Shown piece after piece: positions 1 through 6,117 of a DNA stretch of 11,161 nt (positions are counted from its first letter, which is position 1; every line of letters starts with the position of its first letter). The translations under genes and the position numbers were made by a program. The DNA lies in NCBI GenBank assembly GCA_945868555.1, contig CAMBMC010000052.1:1-11161 (forward strand). Reading direction: 5' to 3'. A model generated the notes under the pieces. It was not told the origin of the DNA. It made no database searches and saw only the letters and a program-made list of their open reading frames with translations. The stretch comes from Chitinophaga pinensis (GTDB taxonomy: Bacteria > Bacteroidota > Bacteroidia > Flavobacteriales_D > Crocinitomicaceae).

Positions 1-1
1 G

Positions 2-181
2 CAACGTCCAACCATTAAGATGATTGCCCTTGGATTCTTGGTGACTATTGGTGTTTTGCTTTTGGCAGAAGCCTTTGGACAGCATATACCAAAAGGATAT
101 ATCTATTTCGCCATGGTATATGCACTCATTGTCGAATTCTTGAATATTCGAATGCGCAAAAACAAAAGAAATCATCAATGA
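2..181 (+). CDS. TerC-family integral membrane protein, C-terminal fragment
   Basis: The reading frame is open from the window edge to a TGA at 179-181 and encodes the last 59 residues of a larger protein. Visible features are a hydrophobic segment (IALGFLVTIGVLLLAEAFG), then GQHIPKGYIYFAMVYALIVE, a second membrane helix, and a basic tail (NIRMRKNKRNHQ). The GxHIPKGYIYFAM stretch is what I remember of the last two helices of TerC/Alx-type proteins, a family linked to tellurite resistance and metal-ion (manganese) export. The start lies upstream of the window. Its stop overlaps the next start by 4 nt (ATGA), so translation is probably coupled. The family is inferred from this tail only; the exact substrate cannot be judged. 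Confidence 0.72.
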   Translation, partial: QRPTIKMIALGFLVTIGVLLLAEAFGQHIPKGYIYFAMVYALIVEFLNIRMRKNKRNHQ

Positions 182-771
182 CAATCGAAGAGGCGAAGGT
201 ATTTTTCCCGGAGCCAGAAGATTTTTCAGATCAGTTGGATGAGCACCTTTTTGGGTTCAAGCAGTTTTTTTTGACCAATCCGATTCTTACGGCGACCTTT
301 AAATCTCGATTAGTAGCGCTCTCTAAAGTTAATGTTGCGGCAAAGATCTTGGGAATTTATTGTGATGATATAGAACCATGCGAGATTTTCAATGTGACAT
401 TCTCTTCATCTGTGGAAACCTCTGTTTTGGACTATTTCCAATTGAAATCTGCGCGGATGCTCAAAATCTCTCAGGCGAACACACCCAATGCCTTAATTCA
501 CGAAGTGAGCGGATTATTGCACATCCAAAGAAATTTTTGCGCTTTGTGGGCAGGTGATTATGTGGATACTGATAATGTATTGCTTTCGAAGCCAATGGAT
601 GAGGTCGATTTTATACAGTCAATAAAGCGCTGTAGTTCTAATGGCTTAATGTCCTTTGTTGAATTGAAAAATGCCAATCTTTCCGAGGAACCAATGCTAC
701 TTAAGGAAATGAAACGATTATCTTTGCAACATAAAAAGGAACAGGAATGGATGAACGCTATCAAAAGCTGA
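178..771 (+). CDS. Hypothetical protein, 197 aa, unrecognised
   Basis: I do not recognise this protein. It looks soluble: no signal peptide or membrane segment, a mildly acidic N-terminal half, four scattered cysteines with no metal-binding spacing, and a charged, probably helical C-terminus (KEMKRLSLQHKKEQEWMNAIKS). The start is set by the ATGA overlap with the TerC-like gene; no better downstream start is evident. The 3' end overlaps the DUF493 gene by 25 nt in another frame, which argues for one co-translated transcript. An 8-T run lies at 265-272, but the frame stays open across it. The product could be a lineage-restricted protein; no function is assigned. Confidence 0.72.
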   Translation: MTIEEAKVFFPEPEDFSDQLDEHLFGFKQFFLTNPILTATFKSRLVALSKVNVAAKILGIYCDDIEPCEIFNVTFSSSVETSVLDYFQLKSARMLKISQANTPNALIHEVSGLLHIQRNFCALWAGDYVDTDNVLLSKPMDEVDFIQSIKRCSSNGLMSFVELKNANLSEEPMLLKEMKRLSLQHKKEQEWMNAIKS

Positions 772-1013
772 AAGAGGCACTTCTTAAGGAGGAATGGCCT
801 TCAGTGTATTTGTTCAAATTCATTGTTCCCAACGATTCCGAACGCATTGCAAAAGTGAACGCACTTTTCAATGAACAGAGTGAAGTTTCGATGCATCCTT
901 CTCGAAATGACAAATACATGAGCATTAGCGCAAAGGAGTTAATGTTGGATGTGGATTCGGTGATGAAGGTGTATGAAGAAGCGTCAAAAATTCAAGATTT
1001 AATCGCATTATGA
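747..1013 (+). CDS. DUF493 family protein (YbeD-like)
   Basis: This small soluble protein of 88 aa has the layout of DUF493: a helical lead-in (DERYQKLKEALLKEEWPSVY), the strand FKFIVPNDSERIAKV, then EVSMHPSRNDKYMSISAKELM and a final helix ending in LIAL. The family has an ACT-like alpha/beta fold; E. coli YbeD is its known relative and is thought to be regulatory, but no firm biochemical role is established. Residues 1-9 are encoded inside the end of the upstream gene, and the stop overlaps the next ATG by 4 nt, so it sits in the middle of a coupled operon. Family assignment is by recalled sequence pattern and is good; function is unknown. Confidence 0.72.
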   Translation: MDERYQKLKEALLKEEWPSVYLFKFIVPNDSERIAKVNALFNEQSEVSMHPSRNDKYMSISAKELMLDVDSVMKVYEEASKIQDLIAL

Positions 1014-1423
1014 TGGTATTGGTAGGATTTTCAATGACTAAAACACTTCTTGGAGTGTTGAGTGTTTCTCTGGGATTGTTGGTGTTAATTATCGCTTACC
1101 GAAAGTTGTTGGCTTACCTAGGGAAAGGGTCAATCATTAAGGAAGATTATTGCATCCTCTATCCCTTGGAGAGTGATCCAATTTCCGGTGAAGCGGAGTT
1201 TTATTTCACAACAGAGAAACAGCGGAACATCATTTTTGAACTATTGAACGCTGATATGACTTCAAACCAAGTATTGACAGATAAAGAATATGCTGTTGGT
1301 GGTCACATTGTGCGTTTTGATACAAACCTACTTCCAAATGGACTCTATTTTTATTGTTTGCGCACCGAAAATCAGAAGACAATGAAGAAAATGAATGTGC
1401 GAAACAAAAATGTAGTCGATTAA
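1010..1423 (+). CDS. Single-pass membrane protein with a T9SS-sorting-domain-like C-terminal half
   Basis: The 137-aa product has one strongly hydrophobic helix at about residues 10-30, followed by basic residues (YRKLLAYLGKG). By the positive-inside rule the C-terminal part may therefore face the cytoplasm. Residues ~50-133 look like a small all-beta domain: ILYPLESDPISGEAEFYF, then GHIVRFDTNLLPNGLYFYCL, then ENQKTMKKMNVRN. That order (YP..SG, a strand, a turn, then LPxGLYFY..L and a KKM tail) matches the pattern of type A T9SS C-terminal sorting domains, but there is no cargo domain and no obvious cleavable signal peptide. The start at 1010 overlaps the upstream stop by 4 nt; an in-frame ATG at codon 9 (1034) would place the helix closer to the N-terminus and is equally possible. 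The role is unknown. Confidence 0.7.
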   Translation: MMVLVGFSMTKTLLGVLSVSLGLLVLIIAYRKLLAYLGKGSIIKEDYCILYPLESDPISGEAEFYFTTEKQRNIIFELLNADMTSNQVLTDKEYAVGGHIVRFDTNLLPNGLYFYCLRTENQKTMKKMNVRNKNVVD

Positions 1424-1428
1424 TCTGT

Positions 1429-1450
1429 TCGAAATAGATTTATATTTCGA
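1429..1450. promoter_or_regulatory. Perfect 8-bp inverted repeat between operon 2-1423 and trxA
   Basis: TCGAAATA (1429-1436) and TATTTCGA (1443-1450) are exact reverse complements separated by 6 nt. The repeat starts 5 nt after the upstream stop and ends 7 nt before the trxA -7 box. It is followed by TTTTGG, so it may be a weak, AT-rich terminator for the upstream operon, or an operator overlapping the trxA promoter. The sequence alone does not decide between these. Confidence 0.4.
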
Positions 1451-1457
1451 TTTTGGT

Positions 1458-1465
1458 TAATTTTG
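1458..1465 (+). promoter_or_regulatory. Putative trxA promoter, -7 box
   Basis: TAATTTTG fits the Bacteroidota -7 consensus TAnnTTTG. No good TTTG -33 element is found 17-23 nt upstream. Transcription would start near 1470, giving a leader of about 35-40 nt that includes an A-rich stretch just before the ATG, as expected for a lineage that does not rely on Shine-Dalgarno pairing. Confidence 0.42.
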
Positions 1466-1506
1466 TCCCTGCTTAGTAGCGTTAAAAATACTTTAAAAAA
1501 AAGAAT

Positions 1507-1824
1507 ATGGCATTAGAAATTACAGATGCAAACTTCGAGGAGTTGGTCCTCAAGTCTGACAAACCAGTTGTTGTTGATTTTTGGGCAGAGTGGTGTGGAC
1601 CTTGCCGCATGGTCGGTCCAGTTATTGAAGAAATGGCTGGTGAATATGAAGGTAAAGCGGTAATCGGGAAGGTCAATGTTGATGAAAATCCTGGAATCTC
1701 TGCACAATTTGGAATCAGAAATATCCCAACAATCTTGTTCATCAAAGGTGGCGAAATTGCAGATAAATCAGTAGGTGCAGTGCCAAAAGCACAACTTACA
1801 GCGAAATTGGATGCATTGATTTAA
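1507..1824 (+). CDS. trxA: Thioredoxin
   Basis: This is a cytoplasmic disulfide reductase of normal thioredoxin length (105 aa). The redox motif WCGPC lies at residues 29-33 (C30 and C33), the buried acid of VVDFWAEW is D24, and the cis-proline loop RNIPTILF places the conserved proline at 74. The C-terminal GAVPKAQLTAKLDALI helix is complete. It would be reduced by thioredoxin reductase, not present here, and serve ribonucleotide reductase, peroxiredoxins and similar partners. It appears monocistronic: a -7 box lies 42 nt upstream and an intrinsic terminator starts 24 nt downstream. The start is preceded by an A-rich leader (AAAAAAAAGAAT). There is no signal peptide, so it is not one of the periplasmic thioredoxin-like proteins. 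Confidence 0.96.
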   Translation: MALEITDANFEELVLKSDKPVVVDFWAEWCGPCRMVGPVIEEMAGEYEGKAVIGKVNVDENPGISAQFGIRNIPTILFIKGGEIADKSVGAVPKAQLTAKLDALI

Positions 1825-1847
1825 TTCAACCCGACTTATATTTCTTG

Positions 1848-1879
1848 AAACCGTCTCTTTGTAGGCGGTTTTCTTTTTT
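1848..1879 (+). terminator. Intrinsic terminator after trxA
   Basis: AAACCGTC (1848-1855) pairs with GGCGGTTT (1864-1871) around an 8-nt loop, with one G-U pair, and is followed by TCTTTTTT. This is a typical Rho-independent terminator, 24 nt after the trxA stop. Confidence 0.8.
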
Positions 1880-1890
1880 GTATCCTTTCG

Positions 1891-1898
1891 TATCTTTG
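1891..1898 (+). promoter_or_regulatory. Putative promoter of the 1912 gene, -7 box
   Basis: TATCTTTG is an exact match to TAnnTTTG, directly after the trxA terminator. The only -33 candidate (TTTT at 1869-1872) is weak and lies in the terminator stem. Transcription would begin about 5-8 nt after the box, leaving a leader of only about 10 nt before the ATG at 1912. Confidence 0.5.
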
Positions 1899-1911
1899 TG
1901 CAAAATTTTTC

Positions 1912-2637
1912 ATGGATTCTTTTCTTCGCAGACTAAAATATTACGGTGTCGGTTTTAGCATCGGCCTTTTATTTGTTGTTTTCTTTTTTCAAAATCGAGG
2001 TTGTTCATGGCTTCCCGCAAATCGCGTGAAAAACAGTATCCTTGAACGTGTGCTTGTTGTGCCTGATGATGAAATGAAAATTTTGAAATCGAGGGGCATC
2101 TCAAAAAAAGACCTCATTCAAGTACTCAACGACGGGGATGTGGAATTTGAGCGCAGCGCGAAAAGAGGTAACCCTCAAGTATATGAATTACTCAAAGAAT
2201 TCAATGGCAAGGAATTGAGCTTTTATTTTACACTTCCCGATGAAAGCTTTATTTCTGAAATACACTTTTCTGAATCGAATGCGCGAAAAGTGAAAAATAC
2301 GACAAAAGGATTTGGAACAATCATTCGCTTTCCAGCCGATGAGGATTTAGTGATTGTGGATGAAGGCAAGAAATTGACCTGTCTCCAAGAAAAAATGGGA
2401 TTAATCAATCCGAAAGTAATTCTAAAATGCTTTGTGAAGTCAGGTAAGATAGACTTCTCAAAATCAAAACTTCGAACGCATCCCAAAGCTATTCAAACCA
2501 TTGTTTTCAAGGATCTATCAGGTCGTAAAGCGGAAGCCTCTGCTATTTGGTACAAGAATAAAATCAATATCACTTCGTTAAATGTCAGCTTCGCAAATGA
2601 CTGCGAGGGATATCCAACCCAAAATGTTGATAAATGA
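1912..2637 (+). CDS. Membrane-anchored protein with two tandem DUF4258-like domains
   Basis: The 241-aa product has basic residues (RRLK) and then one hydrophobic helix at about residues 12-26 (GVGFSIGLLFVVFFF), followed by RGCSWLPANRV, the start I associate with a common flavobacterial family annotated as DUF4258-containing. Two regions resemble each other: residues ~55-119 and ~157-227. Both show a G(I/L) start, then G-[DK]-[VI]-[ED]-F with F79/F182, S82/S185, R85/R188 and P88/P191 in identical spacing, then a beta-rich stretch ending in IS/IT. I read this as an internal domain duplication. The mature part is probably periplasmic, anchored by an uncleaved N-terminal helix; it is not a lipoprotein, since no lipobox is evident. 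It has its own promoter and is followed 46 nt later by lpxD. Function is unknown. Confidence 0.75.
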   Translation: MDSFLRRLKYYGVGFSIGLLFVVFFFQNRGCSWLPANRVKNSILERVLVVPDDEMKILKSRGISKKDLIQVLNDGDVEFERSAKRGNPQVYELLKEFNGKELSFYFTLPDESFISEIHFSESNARKVKNTTKGFGTIIRFPADEDLVIVDEGKKLTCLQEKMGLINPKVILKCFVKSGKIDFSKSKLRTHPKAIQTIVFKDLSGRKAEASAIWYKNKINITSLNVSFANDCEGYPTQNVDK

Positions 2638-2671
2638 GTATGAGTTTTTTTATTCGCGCACTGTGATTTAA

Positions 2672-2679
2672 TACTTTTG
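2672..2679 (+). promoter_or_regulatory. Possible -7 box just before lpxD
   Basis: TACTTTTG matches TAnnTTTG, but it ends only 4 nt before the lpxD ATG, so a transcript from it would be leaderless or nearly so. A T-run at 2645-2650 sits where a -33 element would be but is not TTTG. The match may be chance in AT-rich spacer DNA; readthrough from the 1912 gene is the alternative. Confidence 0.28.
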
Positions 2680-2683
2680 AAAT

Positions 2684-3730
2684 ATGGAATTTTCAGCAGG
2701 TCAGATAGCGGGCATTCTCCTTGGTGAGGTAGTCGGAAATTCCGAAACTACAGTCAATGGACTTGCTAAAATTGAGGAAGGAACCCTTGGTGCCTTGTCT
2801 TTCCTAGCCAATTCAAAATATGAAGAATTCATTTACACCACTGGATCAAGTGTTTGTATTGTAAATCGTTCATTCTCTCCTTCAAAACCATTGCCTTCGA
2901 CATTAACCTTGGTCATGGTGGATGATGCCTATGCATGTTTTGCAAAACTGCTCGACATGTACAGCCAAATGTCACGAAAACAAGCGGCAATTGAACAACC
3001 ATCATTCATTTCTGACTCAGCACAAATTGGCGAAGGTCTATACCTTGGTGCCTTTGCATATGTGGGGCACAACGTGAAGATTGGGAACGATGTAAGCATC
3101 TACCCAAATGCATATCTTGGTGACAATGTCGTGATCGGTGATGGCACAGTTGTTCATCCAGGAGCGTGTATTTACAACGATTGTGTTTTAGGGAAAAACT
3201 GTATCATCCATGCTGGTGTAGTGGTCGGAGCGGATGGATTCGGATTTGCTCCAAATGAAGAAGGTGAATTTCAAAAGGTTCCACAAATTGGAAATGTTAT
3301 TCTGGAAGACAATGTGGAAATTGGTTCGAACACAACTATTGATCGTGCGACCATGGGCTCAACGATCATCCGTAAAGGAGTGAAAATAGACAACCTTTGT
3401 CAAATCGCACACAATGTAGAGGTGGGTAAAAATTCGGCAATGGCAGCCCAAGTAGGGATCGCAGGTTCAGCAAAAATTGGCGAAAATGTGATGATTGGTG
3501 GTCAAGCGGGAATTGGGGGACATCTGCACATCGCCGATGGATCAAAAATAGTCGCTCAATCGGGAATCCCGAATTCAGTGAAAAAAGCGGATACGCTTAT
3601 GGGATCGCCAGGAATTCCCATCGAGGACTTCAAAAAATCGTATTTTGGATTTAGAAAATTGCCGTATATCCTGAAAAAACTGCAAGAACTAGAGCAGCGA
3701 ATAAAAGAACTTACAAAACCAAACGAATAA
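2684..3730 (+). CDS. lpxD: UDP-3-O-(3-hydroxyacyl)glucosamine N-acyltransferase
   Basis: LpxD adds the N-linked 3-hydroxyacyl chain from ACP to UDP-3-O-acylglucosamine, the third step of lipid A synthesis, in the cytoplasm. The 348-aa length is normal. Residues ~1-100 form the uridine-binding domain (GEVVGNSETTVNGLAKIEEG, then GALSFLANSKYEEF); residues ~105-310 are left-handed beta-helix hexapeptide repeats (IGEGLYLGAFAYVGHNVKIG and many more). The catalytic histidine is H243 in NLCQIAHNVEVG, equivalent to E. coli H239. The C-terminal helix (FRKLPYILKKLQELEQRIKEL) is amphipathic. Its stop overlaps the next ATG by 1 nt (TAATG). With LpxC and LpxA downstream it forms a compact lipid A unit, though lpxB is not in the window. 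The call is secure. Confidence 0.96.
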   Translation: MEFSAGQIAGILLGEVVGNSETTVNGLAKIEEGTLGALSFLANSKYEEFIYTTGSSVCIVNRSFSPSKPLPSTLTLVMVDDAYACFAKLLDMYSQMSRKQAAIEQPSFISDSAQIGEGLYLGAFAYVGHNVKIGNDVSIYPNAYLGDNVVIGDGTVVHPGACIYNDCVLGKNCIIHAGVVVGADGFGFAPNEEGEFQKVPQIGNVILEDNVEIGSNTTIDRATMGSTIIRKGVKIDNLCQIAHNVEVGKNSAMAAQVGIAGSAKIGENVMIGGQAGIGGHLHIADGSKIVAQSGIPNSVKKADTLMGSPGIPIEDFKKSYFGFRKLPYILKKLQELEQRIKELTKPNE

Positions 3731-5136
3731 TGGCTGAAAAGCAACGCACCCTGAAATCAGCTGTGAAACTCATCGGAGTGGGCTTACATACTGGTGAGAA
3801 AGTAACATTAGAAATTTGTCCCGCACCCGATAATCATGGGTATAAGTTTCAACGGACCGATTTGGAAGGCGAACCGATTATTAAAGCCGATGTGGATTTG
3901 GTCGTGTCTACGGATCGTGGTACAACACTTGAAGACAATGGCGCTCGTGTATACACTACGGAGCATGTGCTTGCTGCATTGGTTGGATGTCAAGTAGATA
4001 ATGCGCTGATTCGTCTGGATGGACCTGAGGTGCCAATCATGGATGGTAGCGCTTTGCCATTTGTTCATGCCTTTGAGGCAACAGGTTATGAAGAGCAGGA
4101 AGCGGAACGCATCTATTTCGTATTGACTGAAAATGTTCCCTGGGAAGATATTGACAAAGGAATAGAATTTTTGGCCGTTCCAGATATCAATTACCGCCTT
4201 ACGGTAATGGTTGATTATAAATCACCTGTGCTAGGTACTCAGCACGCCTCCATGTACCATTTGGCAGAATTCAAGACTGAAATTGCACAATGTAGAACAT
4301 TCGTTTTTTTACGTGAACTAGAGTTCTTAGCTTCGAACAACCTTATCAAAGGTGGGGATCTGGACAATGCGATCGTTCTTGTTGATCGCATGGATGTGAG
4401 TCAAGATGAAATGAATCGCTTGGCGAAATTGCTCGGTAAGGAAGAATTAAAAATTTCAATCGAAGGCATTGGCGTGTTGAATAGCACCAAATTGCAATAT
4501 GAAAATGAGCCAGCACGACATAAATTGCTCGATATTGTTGGCGATCTAGCGCTTGTTGGTCGCCCAATTAAGGCACATATCCTTGCCGCTCGTCCTGGCC
4601 ACTCTGGGAATGTGCGTTTCGCAAAAGTGCTCAAGGACCAGATTAAAAAACAAGAACAAGCAGGAAAGCACTTCGACCTAACAAAAACGCCTCTCTATAA
4701 CATCAACGACATCGAGCGGATGTTGCCCCATCGCTTTCCTTTCTTGATGGTCGATAAAATCATGGAAATACATGAAGAATCTATCGTTGGGGTGAAGAAC
4801 ATAACAATGAATGAGCCTATATTTACAGGACATTTCCCAGGAAATCCAGTTTTCCCAGGGGTACTTCAAATTGAAGCAATGGCTCAAGTAGGAGGAATTT
4901 TCGCATTGAGCAAAGTCGATGAACCACATCTTTATTCTACCTACTTCATGAAAATAGATAAGGTAAAATTTAAGCAGAAAGTTATACCTGGTGATACATT
5001 GGTGTTCGAATTAAGCCTACTTTCACCTATTCGACGAGGACTTGTTGAAATGGGTGGAAAAGCCTATGTCAACGGAAAAATGGTAATGGAAGCAGATATG
5101 CTTGCTCAAGTCGTAAAGGATAAAGCGGCAGAATGA
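3730..5136 (+). CDS. lpxC-fabZ: Bifunctional LpxC deacetylase / FabZ 3-hydroxyacyl-ACP dehydratase
   Basis: One 468-aa chain carries two enzymes. Residues 1-~305 are LpxC, the zinc deacetylase and committed step of lipid A synthesis: E78/H79 in TTEHVLAAL, H264 and D268 in HKLLDIVGD (zinc ligands with H79), D272, and H291 in PGHSGN. Residues ~319-468 are FabZ, the hot-dog fold dehydratase of fatty acid elongation: MLPHRFPFLMVDK, catalytic H368 in GHFPGNP and E382 in LQIEAMAQVGG. A charged, flexible-looking linker (KDQIKKQEQAGKHFDLTK) joins them. This fusion is a known hallmark of Bacteroidota. It couples both users of the 3-hydroxyacyl-ACP pool, since FabZ sends it to phospholipids and LpxA/LpxD to lipid A. 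Overlaps of 1 nt with lpxD and 4 nt with lpxA suggest translational coupling. All listed catalytic residues are present. Confidence 0.97.
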   Translation: MAEKQRTLKSAVKLIGVGLHTGEKVTLEICPAPDNHGYKFQRTDLEGEPIIKADVDLVVSTDRGTTLEDNGARVYTTEHVLAALVGCQVDNALIRLDGPEVPIMDGSALPFVHAFEATGYEEQEAERIYFVLTENVPWEDIDKGIEFLAVPDINYRLTVMVDYKSPVLGTQHASMYHLAEFKTEIAQCRTFVFLRELEFLASNNLIKGGDLDNAIVLVDRMDVSQDEMNRLAKLLGKEELKISIEGIGVLNSTKLQYENEPARHKLLDIVGDLALVGRPIKAHILAARPGHSGNVRFAKVLKDQIKKQEQAGKHFDLTKTPLYNINDIERMLPHRFPFLMVDKIMEIHEESIVGVKNITMNEPIFTGHFPGNPVFPGVLQIEAMAQVGGIFALSKVDEPHLYSTYFMKIDKVKFKQKVIPGDTLVFELSLLSPIRRGLVEMGGKAYVNGKMVMEADMLAQVVKDKAAE

Positions 5137-5909
5137 TCAGTAAACTTGCATACGTATCAGCAGAGGCGACCATTGGAGAGGGGGTGCTTATTGAACCCTT
5201 TTCAACCATATATGGAGATGTAGTCATTGGCGATCGAACAAAGATTCATCCCAATGTTACGCTGTATCCTGGAACACGCATAGGCGCAGATTGTGAGATC
5301 TTTCCCGGTGCAGTGATTGGCGTTATTCCTCAAGATTTAAAATTCGATGGTGAATATACCACCGTTGAAATCGGCAACAATACCCGTATCCGCGAATGCG
5401 TAACCATTCATAGAGGTACAAAAGACAAATGGAAAACGAGTATAGGCGACAATTGTCTCTTGATGACTTATGTCCATATTGCACACGATTGCCAAATTGG
5501 AAATAATGTGATCCTCGCGAGTTATACCGGTCTTTCTGGACATGTGCAAATCGATGATTTTGCAATTCTAGAAGGCAAAGTGGCTGCCCAGCAATTTGCA
5601 CACATCGGTGCACATGCCTTTATTGGTGGCGCCTCATTGATCCGAAAGGATGTACCACCATTCATTAAAGCGGCTCGTGAACCATTGACATTTGCGGGGG
5701 TAAACTCTGTCGGACTCCGACGAAGGGGTTATTCAGATGAGCAAGTGCGTGAGATTGAAGATATATACCGTATTCTATACGTTCAAAACAATAACATTTC
5801 GAAAGGACTTGAAGCTGTGCGTGATCAAATGCCAGACTCGCCACTTCGGCAAATGATCATTGACTTTATAGAATCTTCCGATAAAGGAATTATTCGAGGA
5901 ATGATTTGA
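5133..5909 (+). CDS. lpxA: UDP-N-acetylglucosamine O-acyltransferase
   Basis: LpxA transfers a 3-hydroxyacyl chain from ACP to the 3-OH of UDP-GlcNAc, the first and reversible step of lipid A synthesis. The 258 residues match the usual length of ~255-262. Residues 1-~185 are hexapeptide repeats of a left-handed beta helix; the tail is the helical domain (SVGLRRRGYSDEQVREIEDIYRIL). Catalytic H118 in HIAHDCQIGN corresponds to E. coli H125, and H137 in LSGHV to H144. The E. coli H160 position is glutamine here (Q153 in AAQQF); I believe this is usual in Bacteroidota. G166, the counterpart of the E. coli chain-length ruler G173, is kept, but this alone does not fix the acyl length. The start overlaps the lpxC-fabZ stop by 4 nt. 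A repeat-filled spacer follows. Confidence 0.96.
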   Translation: MISKLAYVSAEATIGEGVLIEPFSTIYGDVVIGDRTKIHPNVTLYPGTRIGADCEIFPGAVIGVIPQDLKFDGEYTTVEIGNNTRIRECVTIHRGTKDKWKTSIGDNCLLMTYVHIAHDCQIGNNVILASYTGLSGHVQIDDFAILEGKVAAQQFAHIGAHAFIGGASLIRKDVPPFIKAAREPLTFAGVNSVGLRRRGYSDEQVREIEDIYRILYVQNNNISKGLEAVRDQMPDSPLRQMIIDFIESSDKGIIRGMI

Positions 5910-5964
5910 TAGAGTTAAGAATTAAAAATGAAGAATGAATTTAAATCCTTCGTCGATTGTCTCA

Positions 5965-6016
5965 TGTCTTTTGTCCTTTGTGGCTTCGAGTGCCTCAGCC
6001 ACCAAATCTTAAAGTC
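5965..6016 (+). repeat. Direct repeat copy 1 with REP-like hairpin
   Basis: This 52-bp unit is repeated at 6066-6117 with two differences. It contains a hairpin: GTGGCT (5980-5985) pairs with AGCCAC (5997-6002), then a TC bulge, GAG (5988-5990) pairs with CTC (5994-5996), and the loop is TGC. No T-run follows, so it is not a standard terminator. It recalls the GTGG-TTCGA-CTCA-CCAC palindromes common in Flavobacteriales spacers. Confidence 0.75.
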
Positions 6017-6065
6017 TATTGTCCTAAAATCTTAATATCTTAACATCTTGAAGTCCATTGTCTTT

Positions 6066-6117
6066 TGTCTTTTGTCCTTTGTGGCTTCGAGTGTCTCAGC
6101 CACCAAATCTTGAAGTC
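6066..6117 (+). repeat. Direct repeat copy 2 with REP-like hairpin
   Basis: This is the second copy of the 52-bp unit, offset by 101 bp from the first. The hairpin arms are 6081-6086/6098-6103 and 6089-6091/6095-6097. The only difference from copy 1 inside the palindrome (C5993 to T6094) falls in the 3-nt loop, so both stems are intact. The other difference is A6011 to G6112, outside the hairpin. Confidence 0.75.

Noticed and set aside
265..272. Run of eight T in the 197-aa gene as a phase-variation site
   Set aside because: The run is short, the frame is open across it, and 8-T runs are expected in a genome this AT-rich.
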